IMG/VR virus record: IMGVR_UViG_3300023180_000343
Span: 1-26,351 of that record
Reading direction: 5' to 3' (one strand)
Source: a virus
Length of the DNA: 26,351 nt
The notes beneath the pieces were generated by a model, which saw only the letters and a list, made by a program, of their open reading frames with translations, did not search any database and was not told the DNA's origin. Shown here one piece after another: positions 1 to 5,478 of the stretch (the stretch's first letter is position 1; every line of letters starts with the position of its first letter). A program made the position numbers and the translations under genes.

Positions 1-153
1 AAAGATAAGACAGATGGTGGATGGAATGAAACTTTGTCAAGAGTAGCTGAATCAAACCCGTATTCAGCGTTAGCCGATAAACATGGTGCAAAAGATAGTA
101 AATCTGTTGTGCGTAGAAATCTAGTGAATAAACATTTTCGTGGAAAGAAATGA
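1..153 (+). CDS. C-terminal 50 residues of an unknown protein (partial)
   Basis: The first frame is open from the window edge to a TGA at 151-153. The visible end is basic and hydrophilic and finishes in NKHFRGKK. The stop overlaps the next start in an ATGA arrangement, so the two genes are probably translationally coupled. I do not recognise the family; too little is present to assign a function. A basic tail fits a nucleic-acid-binding protein, but that is only a guess. Confidence 0.6.
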   Translation, partial: KDKTDGGWNETLSRVAESNPYSALADKHGAKDSKSVVRRNLVNKHFRGKK

Positions 154-1157
154 AAGAACAGGTCATTGATGATTTTTTAGATTTAGATACATTGAATGCT
201 ATTGAGTATTATTATCGTAATAATGTTTCTTTTGGTTGGAAATCAAATAGAGATTTAGATTATGATTTTGGTCATTGGTCGAAAATCATTACTAGCCATT
301 CTAAAGCTTTTAATTTAGATACGAAACTTACTCCTTCGTTTGAAAATAATCATTATTACATAAATCTTATTTCCGATAAGATAGAAGAAATAATAGGAAA
401 AAGAGGTCTATATAGATGTTATTATAAGTATTATACTTATGGTACTGATGCGTATATTCATAAAGATGTTTCTTCGAAATTAGACTGGGATTCTGAATGT
501 GAGACTGTTATATTGTATCTCACACAGGATTGGAATCCTGATTGGTATGGTATGACAAATTTATATGAAGAAAACGGATATGACATATATAAATCAGTTA
601 TGCCAAAATATAATAGATTATTTATTTTTGATGGAAAGATACCTCATTCAGCCACTCCTCTCAGTAGAGCTTGTAGCGCTACTAAAAAAATATTAGTTTT
701 CAACTACATGCCGGTGAATAAAACAGATAAAGCTTTTTTATTCATTAAAAAAATTACTGAGGATTTGGGTCACGGCGACAAAACTTTATTTGAACATCTT
801 TATAATACTTATAGATTTTTAGATAATCATAGTAAACTTCCAAGTTTTGTAGCTAAAGCAGGGTTATTTCATAGTATATACGGAACTGACTATTATCATG
901 AATCCAAACAATTAAATATATCTAGATATACTGTTAGAGAATTGATCGGTGAAGAAGCTGAAAATCTAGTATACCAATTTTGTACTATGAAAAATAGAGA
1001 AGAACAAATAATAAAAGGCGATAACATGTGGCTAAAAATGTTAGAACTTTCTAATTATAGAGACCAAATGCATTATCTTTCGAAACAAGAAAATAATAAA
1101 GTCGATTATGTCATTAAAACTTTGTCTAAACAAATAAAAGAATCCGAAAATGAGTAA
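150..1157 (+). CDS. 2OG-Fe(II) oxygenase fused to an HD-like (DUF6817-type) domain
   Basis: 335 residues. The N-terminal ~190 residues look like a prolyl-hydroxylase-type 2-oxoglutarate/Fe(II) oxygenase: HKD at His104/Asp106 matches the H-x-D iron motif, a jelly-roll strand follows, and GKIPHS supplies the distal His166. Lys179/Lys180 lie near the place where the 2OG-binding basic residue is expected. The C-terminal part (about 195-300) resembles from memory the DUF6817 group of HD-like proteins: His208, His216 in an EHL helix, His241 in GLFHSIYGT, and RELIGEEAE near 263. Such oxygenases hydroxylate proteins, nucleobases or small molecules; the substrate cannot be read from sequence. The start overlaps the previous stop by ATGA and the end overlaps the exonuclease start at 1150. 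The oxygenase call is firm; the C-terminal call is weaker. Confidence 0.8.
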   Translation: MKEQVIDDFLDLDTLNAIEYYYRNNVSFGWKSNRDLDYDFGHWSKIITSHSKAFNLDTKLTPSFENNHYYINLISDKIEEIIGKRGLYRCYYKYYTYGTDAYIHKDVSSKLDWDSECETVILYLTQDWNPDWYGMTNLYEENGYDIYKSVMPKYNRLFIFDGKIPHSATPLSRACSATKKILVFNYMPVNKTDKAFLFIKKITEDLGHGDKTLFEHLYNTYRFLDNHSKLPSFVAKAGLFHSIYGTDYYHESKQLNISRYTVRELIGEEAENLVYQFCTMKNREEQIIKGDNMWLKMLELSNYRDQMHYLSKQENNKVDYVIKTLSKQIKESENE

Positions 1158-1797
1158 ATATGAACCCTATCTGATGGAAAGAGTAACTACACCTGAAGGT
1201 CGTAGATACAAGATACCTGATACAGATGAAACCTATGAGAGCGTAACAACGGCTCTCGGTAAAAACCCAGAAAAGAAGAAGTCTCTTTTTGAATGGCGTC
1301 AAAGAGTTGGTGAAGAAGAAGCCAACCGTATCAGCCGTATTGCCGCTTCAAGAGGAACAAAGGTTCACAAAATGGCCGAAGATTACCTTAATGGTGTACA
1401 AGATTATACCCAAGGTCATCTTCCACCTCACATAGAAATGTTTGAGTCAATGCGACCATACCTTGACACGAACATCGCGAGTGTATATATGCAGGAAGCG
1501 TTTCTGTTTTCTCATAAATACAAATTGGCAGGGCAAGTGGATTGCATTGCTAATTGTGATGGTTTTAGATGTGTTATAGATTTTAAAACATCATCTAAAC
1601 CGAAGAAGAAAGAATGGATTGAAGATTATTTTTTACAGTGTGCAGCATATTCGTTTATGTTTGAAGAAATGTATGGCGACGAGATACATTATAATATTGT
1701 TTTGATTGCAGTCGAGAACGATAAACCTCAAACCTTTCTTACAAAACCATATGATTATAAAAATCATGAATTTTTTACACAGAGGTTAGTATCATGA
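1150..1797 (+). CDS. PD-(D/E)XK exonuclease (RecB-like)
   Basis: 215 residues with the RecB-type nuclease layout: an early helix with GTKVH (residues 69-73), then GQVDCI with Asp131, VIDFKTSSK with Asp144 and Lys146 as the D-x-K core, and QCAAYSF with Gln163 and Tyr167 as the trailing Q-x-x-x-Y motif. These are the metal-binding and catalytic positions of the superfamily, so an active Mg-dependent DNA exonuclease is expected. In T4-like marine phages similar proteins sit among replication and recombination genes, and host DNA degradation or recombination end processing are reasonable roles. It overlaps the oxygenase gene upstream and the secreted-protein gene downstream (ATG at 1794), so it belongs to one operon. 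Confidence 0.8.
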   Translation: MSKYEPYLMERVTTPEGRRYKIPDTDETYESVTTALGKNPEKKKSLFEWRQRVGEEEANRISRIAASRGTKVHKMAEDYLNGVQDYTQGHLPPHIEMFESMRPYLDTNIASVYMQEAFLFSHKYKLAGQVDCIANCDGFRCVIDFKTSSKPKKKEWIEDYFLQCAAYSFMFEEMYGDEIHYNIVLIAVENDKPQTFLTKPYDYKNHEFFTQRLVS

Positions 1798-2375
1798 GAT
1801 TGTTACCATTTTTAAGTTTTGTTCTTTTAGTTACGTTTGCACAACATGCAAATTCACAGACTCCAATTCCATCTCCTTTTTGGAAAGAGAAAGACAAATC
1901 TATTGAACAAGTACAAGAGAAAGAAGAACCTAAATTGGAAATGTCTTTGTTTCCCACACTCATGGCTTGTAGCGACGAACAAACATTTAACGAATTTGTT
2001 AGAAGAAAGGGTTATGATTTTTCTTCTTTTACTGGAGAATCAGAAGTAGCCAAGAATATTACAGTTTTGTTTTATCATAACGAAAAGACCAATGAGTTTG
2101 CGGTTGTAAGAACAGATGGTGAACGATATTGCATTCTTGAAATGGGTAAACAGAATCTAGGTTCTACACTTGAAGCTGATAAACAAGACGTTTTTGGAAC
2201 ACCTCCGCCAGGTAGTCCTTTGTTAGCTCTTGTACCACCATCTCCTCTTCTTGAGGATGACTTTGATCCGAACCTACTTCCTGAACCTGCCGCTGGTCCA
2301 CAAGTTGTATTACTTGAACTTCCAGCAAGACCAGTGGTTAGACATGGTGGTGGTGCACTAGCTAGTCCTAATTAA
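1794..2375 (+). CDS. Small exported protein with signal peptide, unknown function
   Basis: 193 residues. Residues 1-21 form a Sec signal: a short basic start (MR), a hydrophobic core (LLPFLSFVLLVTF) and a likely cleavage after AQHANS. The mature part has a charged stretch rich in Lys and Glu (about 30-48), a compact middle with two Cys (ACSDE and RYCILE), and a Pro-rich C-terminal tail (about 135-185) that looks unstructured. No lipobox Cys directly follows the signal, so a periplasmic or virion-released protein is more likely than a lipoprotein. I do not recognise the family. The ATG overlaps the exonuclease stop and the TAA shares a base with the next ATG (TAATG), which supports both starts. 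Confidence 0.7.
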   Translation: MRLLPFLSFVLLVTFAQHANSQTPIPSPFWKEKDKSIEQVQEKEEPKLEMSLFPTLMACSDEQTFNEFVRRKGYDFSSFTGESEVAKNITVLFYHNEKTNEFAVVRTDGERYCILEMGKQNLGSTLEADKQDVFGTPPPGSPLLALVPPSPLLEDDFDPNLLPEPAAGPQVVLLELPARPVVRHGGGALASPN

Positions 2376-3679
2376 TGACCTATGAAGAATATACTGATTT
2401 TCTTCTAGCAAATGTTCATAAACAATCAAATTGTAAATTTGCTCACCTTATTATAGAATCGTCTAGAAGATGTAATTTAGTATGGAATGATAACAAAAAA
2501 ACATTAGTTGATGTTACCTTTTCTTCGGTTTATTTTCCTAATTCTAATTTTGATATCTTATTTTCAAAAACTATAGATGAAGGTTTAGATAAATGTGAAA
2601 AATATAGCCATGTTATTGTGAGTTCTATAGGATGCGTATATGAATATAAAGAAATATATGAATGTTTTTTTGAATTTGTTGAAAATGAGGAACCTTGTAG
2701 AGGCCATATAATGGCACCTCCTGATCATTCTTATGTTTGGTTACATGAACAAAGCATTTTTTTGAATTTGATGCACTGGAGAAAAATAGGAAGACCTTCT
2801 TTCGGCAGATATAGCGGATATGTTCGTGGATTTGATAGATCAAAAGAGAATATTCATCACGATTATACGCCTTATTGGATAAAGCCTAATCATGAAAAAA
2901 TAAAGGTTCAGAATTTTCCACAATCTGAATACATTTCAAAAGTATTAGAAGATGGTAAAGAAATAAAAAACTTCTTCGAAGAAAGAAATCATAAATTTTT
3001 TCTTTATCCTAAGGACACCGAAACAGAAGATTATCGCAAACTTTGTAGAGAAAGAAATGTTAGTAAACCTTTATTTTTTATTAATACGAGTAAAACATGG
3101 AAAGAAAGCTTTCGTTTAGTTCATGACAAGGGTGTTAGAAATCGTCATATTAAATATGATGTAATTTATTGTGTAGCTAGTGGCGCTATTTCTGAATATT
3201 TGTTAACTAACTATGGTCATAAACATACTAAATTAGTTATATTCGATTATAACGAATATATTCTAGAATGGAAGAAAAATTTACATATAATAAAGGATGT
3301 TGATATCGTTAATAAACATTTTGAATTTAAGATTAATAGAAATGAAATAAAAAATGTCTATATTAATAGGTTACCGGCGAAATTTGGATCCAATCATAAT
3401 GATTTTGATTGGAATAAATCTCTTGAAGAAATTGATTTACGAAATGTCGAGTATCAAAAAATTGATGTATTGGTAAATAATTTTGATATTAATGAGGATA
3501 AAAGAAATTTGATTTTTCTTTCTAATATTTTCAATTATATGCCTATGTTTTTAGAATATTCCTTTGAAACTATGTTAGAACGTCAAAAATATTTTTATTC
3601 TATTCCGAATTCTGTCATAGCATCTTGGCATAGGTTTAATTTACCTTGGATTATCGATAATTTGAATAGAGGGGATTGA
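2375..3679 (+). CDS. Unknown 434-residue protein, possible Rossmann-like C-terminal half
   Basis: No family is recognised with confidence. The N-terminal half (about 1-190) has alternating strands and helices, an acidic/aromatic stretch around HVIVSSIGCVYEYK and a GHIMAPPDHSYVWLHEQ segment, somewhat like a glycosyltransferase-type alpha/beta fold. The C-terminal half (about 260-434) has YDVIYCVASGAISEYLL followed by KLVIFDYNEYILEWKK, then NLIFLSNIFNYMPMF; the strand-turn-helix, an acidic end of strand 2 and a later hydrophobic strand resemble a SAM-methyltransferase Rossmann core, but a clear G-x-G is missing. The coding sequence is very AT-rich. The TGA stop (3677-3679) lies inside the -35 box of the next promoter, so the gene ends exactly where the RNA transcription unit begins. 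Confidence 0.65.
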   Translation: MTYEEYTDFLLANVHKQSNCKFAHLIIESSRRCNLVWNDNKKTLVDVTFSSVYFPNSNFDILFSKTIDEGLDKCEKYSHVIVSSIGCVYEYKEIYECFFEFVENEEPCRGHIMAPPDHSYVWLHEQSIFLNLMHWRKIGRPSFGRYSGYVRGFDRSKENIHHDYTPYWIKPNHEKIKVQNFPQSEYISKVLEDGKEIKNFFEERNHKFFLYPKDTETEDYRKLCRERNVSKPLFFINTSKTWKESFRLVHDKGVRNRHIKYDVIYCVASGAISEYLLTNYGHKHTKLVIFDYNEYILEWKKNLHIIKDVDIVNKHFEFKINRNEIKNVYINRLPAKFGSNHNDFDWNKSLEEIDLRNVEYQKIDVLVNNFDINEDKRNLIFLSNIFNYMPMFLEYSFETMLERQKYFYSIPNSVIASWHRFNLPWIIDNLNRGD

Positions 3680-3704
3680 CATTGTAACCGGATTATGATA
3701 TAAT
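3676..3704 (+). promoter_or_regulatory. Consensus sigma70-type promoter for the RNA region
   Basis: TTGACA at 3676-3681 and TATAAT at 3699-3704 are perfect boxes with a 17-base spacer. Transcription should start near 3711-3712, just ahead of the tRNA-like hairpin. The -10 context TATGATATAATGGA is identical to that of the promoter ahead of gp32. It would be used by unmodified host RNA polymerase. Confidence 0.85.
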
Positions 3705-3716
3705 GGATGCATAAAT

Positions 3717-3800
3717 AGAAACATACTAGGTTCAGTACGGTGGGACGTGCAGATGGACAACACTAGGACAAGGTTCGAATCCAAAACTTAGTATGTTTCT
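3717..3800 (+). ncRNA. tRNA-like structured RNA or decayed tRNA, long terminal helix
   Basis: Bases 3717-3731 pair with 3786-3800 over 15 positions with only one G.U, enclosing 54 bases. Inside are tRNA signatures: a D-arm-like GTTC (3730-3733)/GGAC (3743-3746) around AGTACGGTG, and a T-loop TTCGAAT (3774-3780) flanked by GG/CC. A 7-pair acceptor register ACATACT/AGTATGT (3721-3727/3790-3796) is available. However, the T stem has only two good pairs, the anticodon arm does not form a proper 5-pair stem with T33, and no CCA follows. It is therefore not a standard tRNA. It sits at the predicted 5' end of the tmRNA transcript. It may be a degenerate tRNA, a processing signal for the tmRNA, or a transcript-stabilising element. 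Confidence 0.5.
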
Positions 3801-3872
3801 TAATCAGAATAATCGTATAATCGGTGAACTGGAGGCATTGCGGACGGGAGTTCGATTCTCCCCACCTCCACC

Positions 3873-3972
3873 AAAAGCGTACTATGGTTTGACCTGAACT
3901 TTGACATTGCGAGATAAGGGAAACCTGACGTAGATAATCTTAGGATAGGAGTTAGGATAGTATGCTTTTGAT
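3873..3972 (+). other. Intervening segment of the permuted tmRNA
   Basis: The segment between the CCA end and the 5' G of the coding piece is removed in two-piece tmRNAs. Here 3873-3885 pairs with 3957-3969 over 13 positions (one G.U), stacking directly on the acceptor stem, so the precursor would form one long helix that brings both processing sites together. Inside it, 3911-3930 is a near copy of 3998-4016 in the coding piece (GAGATAAGG then AAACTGACG-like bases), which points to an internal duplication. Confidence 0.75.
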
Positions 3973-4059
3973 GGGGGTGACAAGGTTTCGACGTGGTGAG
4001 ATAAGGTAAACTGACGATTCATCAGGCGAATGATGTAAAACTAGCAAACTAAAGTAAAC

Positions 4060-4104
4060 GCAAACGATGCTTACTTTGAGCCTGAAATGGCTCTAGCTGC
4101 CTAA
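4060..4104 (+). other. tmRNA tag reading frame, ANDAYFEPEMALAA
   Basis: The resume codon GCA (4060-4062) starts a 14-codon frame that ends at TAA 4102-4104, with a second in-frame TAG at 4108-4110. The tag begins with AND and ends with ALAA, the ClpXP-recognised end. The bases before the resume codon keep A at -4 and T at -5, as in the E. coli RNA. The central YFEPEM part is unusual. Confidence 0.9.
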
Positions 4105-4111
4105 GAGTAGC

Positions 4112-4135
4112 AGGAGGAGTTGCTCCGTCCTTTTT
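4112..4135 (+). terminator. Rho-independent terminator of the tmRNA
   Basis: AGGAGGAG (4112-4119) pairs with CTCC-G-TCCT (4123-4131) with one bulged G around loop TTG, followed directly by a T run (4131-4135). An alternative helix, TTGCTCCGT (4120-4128) with ACGGAGCAA (4142-4150), could form instead and would compete with the terminator stem. Confidence 0.65.
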
Positions 4136-4184
4136 ACCCAAACGGAGCAAATTTTACACACACAACACACACAGGAGAAAAGTT

Positions 4185-4352
4185 ATGAGTAAAATTAAAA
4201 ATTGGTTTAAGTCTTGGATTACAGCAAGAGAAAGAGAAGCTATTACACGTTCGGCAATCTATTACAATCGCCACCGTGTCAATCTAGAATCTGCGGTTGA
4301 CCGTGTAGACCTTGATGCAAGGCTGCGCAAAGCAGGATACGGAGGAATCTAA
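4185..4352 (+). CDS. Small hypothetical protein, 55 aa
   Basis: The frame runs from ATG 4185 to TAA 4350-4352 and has a strong ribosome-binding site (AGGAGAAAAG) eight or so bases upstream. The product starts MSKIKNWFKSW, has a basic, helix-prone middle (TAREREAITRSAIYYNRHR) and ends RKAGYGGI. It is rich in Arg and looks helical throughout. The next gene starts two bases after its stop and uses the GGAGG inside its 3' end as ribosome-binding site, so the two are coupled. Small proteins of this type are common in T4-like marine phages, but no function can be given. Confidence 0.75.
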   Translation: MSKIKNWFKSWITAREREAITRSAIYYNRHRVNLESAVDRVDLDARLRKAGYGGI

Positions 4353-4353
4353 G

Positions 4354-4584
4354 ATGAGCAAGAATCCATATGAACTAAGATTTGATCTTTTACAAATGGC
4401 AAAAGATATGCTTGATAAGCAATATGAAACAAATGTTTCTGCATACCATACATTGTTGTTTAATGCTGCAGAACAGAATAAGGAGTTATACAAGGATTAT
4501 GTTAAGTATCTTCCTAAGATGTTTACTCCTGAAGAAATCATAAAGCAAGCAACTCAGTTACAAGAGTTTATCGACAAGAAGTAA
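4354..4584 (+). CDS. Conserved small T4-like phage protein, 76 aa
   Basis: I take the start at ATG 4354 (MSKNPYELR) because GGAGG at 4341-4345 is a good ribosome-binding site; a longer reading from 4312 would overlap the upstream gene by 41 bases and lacks such a site. The product is all-helical in appearance: a first helix to about residue 40 (DLLQMAKDMLDKQYE), a middle with several aromatic residues, and a last helix (PEEIIKQATQLQEFIDKK). Similar short proteins occur in T4-like marine phages near gp33/gp32, from memory. Function unknown. Confidence 0.75.
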   Translation: MSKNPYELRFDLLQMAKDMLDKQYETNVSAYHTLLFNAAEQNKELYKDYVKYLPKMFTPEEIIKQATQLQEFIDKK

Positions 4585-4585
4585 T

Positions 4586-4990
4586 ATGTCTAAAGAAATT
4601 ATGGTGGCAGCTGTCATGGCTGCCACGCCTCTAGATTGTTTAGCACTAAACATATATCATGAGGCAAGAGGTGAAATTAAACAGGGACAAATTGCAGTTG
4701 GTCATGTTACATTGAATCGTGTTAGATCAAAAAAATATCCCAACTCAATTTGTGAGGTAGTTTATCAACGCAAACAGTTCTCTTGGACACATGATAAAAT
4801 ATCAGATGTACCAAAAGATCAACGACTATATAAAAGTGCCAGAGATTTAAGTTCAAAAATATTGAGAGGTAAATATAAAGATCCTACAAACGGTGCAATA
4901 CATTTTCACGCTAAGAAATGTAGACCATATTGGGTCAATAAAGTGAAAAAAACCGTAACTATCGGGAATCATATATTTTATAGAAAATGA
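4586..4990 (+). CDS. SleB-type cell-wall hydrolase, probable endolysin
   Basis: 134 residues covering one Hydrolase_2/SleB domain. The signature is the N-terminal NIYHEARGE (residues 22-30; Glu26 is the candidate catalytic acid), then GQIAVGHVTLNRV, a region with NSICEVVYQRKQFSW, and a C-terminal GAIHFHAKK with WVNK and GNHIFYRK. SleB enzymes cut the glycan backbone of peptidoglycan, and in phages of Gram-negative hosts they act as lysins. There is no clear signal peptide, only a mildly hydrophobic stretch at residues 6-14 (MVAAVMAAT), so export might need a holin that is not visible here. The gene begins one base after the upstream stop and overlaps the next start by ATGA. Confidence 0.88.
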   Translation: MSKEIMVAAVMAATPLDCLALNIYHEARGEIKQGQIAVGHVTLNRVRSKKYPNSICEVVYQRKQFSWTHDKISDVPKDQRLYKSARDLSSKILRGKYKDPTNGAIHFHAKKCRPYWVNKVKKTVTIGNHIFYRK

Positions 4991-5169
4991 ACAATCACGA
5001 CGATAAATTGGATATGAGAATTGAGAAGGCTCTGAAACGGCGTTTTCATATTGAATGCGTTAAGCGTGATGTTTCAATGGCTTATATGATTAAAGATTAT
5101 ATTCGTAAACAGCTTCGTTTTTGGGATGAACAAGAACGAAAGAAAGGTGTGAGACCAGATAATGATTGA
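4987..5169 (+). CDS. Ribbon-helix-helix-like small protein, 60 aa
   Basis: The pattern of a short strand (DMRIEKALKRRF), a first helix (HIECVKRD) and a second helix after VSMAYMIKDYIRKQL resembles the MetJ/Arc/CopG ribbon-helix-helix fold used for DNA-binding repressors. The protein is strongly charged and ends in a hydrophilic tail. It overlaps the hydrolase stop (ATGA) and the gp33 start (5162). A role as a transcriptional regulator is inferred from fold-like pattern only; no operator can be pointed to. Confidence 0.6.
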   Translation: MNNHDDKLDMRIEKALKRRFHIECVKRDVSMAYMIKDYIRKQLRFWDEQERKKGVRPDND

Positions 5170-5389
5170 TTCGAATAATTTTTGTATTCAAATTGAAAGA
5201 TTTGCAAATGAAAATAGATTAGACCTCATGGATGCGGTCTTATTTTATTGCGAAGAACATGGAATGGAAGTAGAAACTGCGGCCACTCTTCTTCATCGTA
5301 ATAAGAAAATAATGGAGCTTCTTGAAATAGAGGCAAAAGAAAATCGGTTATTAAAAGATAACACGATGTTTGCTACACTCCCCATTTAG
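5162..5389 (+). CDS. 33: Late-promoter transcription coactivator, gp33-like
   Basis: 75 residues matching the gp33 family of T4-like phages: an N-terminal IQIERFANENRLDLMDAVLF helix pair, the YCEEHGMEVETAATLL turn, and a last helix IMELLEIEAKENRLL. In T4, gp33 binds the RNA polymerase beta flap and, with gp55 and the gp45 clamp, activates late promoters. Its place close to gp32 is as in T4 (33-59-32), but no gp59 lies between. The TATAAATA motifs ahead of tail genes in this window fit its presence. The stop codon overlaps a small CCCC/GGGG hairpin (5380-5392) that abuts the -35 box of the gp32 promoter. Confidence 0.8.
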   Translation: MIDSNNFCIQIERFANENRLDLMDAVLFYCEEHGMEVETAATLLHRNKKIMELLEIEAKENRLLKDNTMFATLPI

Positions 5390-5392
5390 GGG

Positions 5393-5421
5393 TTGACAAT
5401 CATATACAAATATGATATAAT
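5393..5421 (+). promoter_or_regulatory. Consensus sigma70-type promoter for gp32
   Basis: TTGACA (5393-5398) and TATAAT (5416-5421) with a 17-base spacer. Bases around the -10 (TATGATATAATGGA) are the same as at 3693-3706, and GGGG precedes both -35 boxes (directly here, with one base between at the other). The leader to the gp32 start is about 50 bases and ends with a GGAG ribosome-binding site. Confidence 0.85.
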
Positions 5422-5478
5422 GGACTCGTTGAACAAAACAACATATACTTTAATACAAATAATACGGAGTAAATACTT

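Larger units (their letters stand above)
3801..4135 (+). ncRNA. ssrA: Circularly permuted two-piece tmRNA (ssrA)
   Basis: tmRNA rescues stalled ribosomes: it acts as tRNA-Ala, then as a short mRNA that adds a degradation tag. Here the two halves are in reversed order. The acceptor piece ends at 3873 with T stem GGGAG/CTCCC (3846-3850/3858-3862), loop TTCGATT, acceptor strand CACCTCC (3863-3869), A3870 and an encoded CCA (3871-3873). The coding piece starts at 3973 with GGGGGTG, which pairs with CACCTCC over seven positions including a G3.U70 pair, the alanine identity element, followed by the typical GGTTTCGACG. The tag frame lies at 4060-4104. The 5' end of the acceptor piece is uncertain (about 3801-3830), and the 3' end is set by the terminator. 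The permuted order matches alphaproteobacterial and some cyanobacterial ssrA genes. No smpB is seen in this window, so the host SmpB would be needed. Confidence 0.92.

Noticed and set aside
3721-3796. Ordinary tRNA gene
   Set aside because: D-arm and T-loop look right, but the anticodon stem and T stem do not pair properly and there is no CCA. Kept only as a tRNA-like element.
5380-5392. CCCC-ATTTA-GGGG hairpin as a terminator after gp33
   Set aside because: The stem has only four pairs and is not followed by a T run; it abuts the gp32 promoter and more likely has no terminator role.
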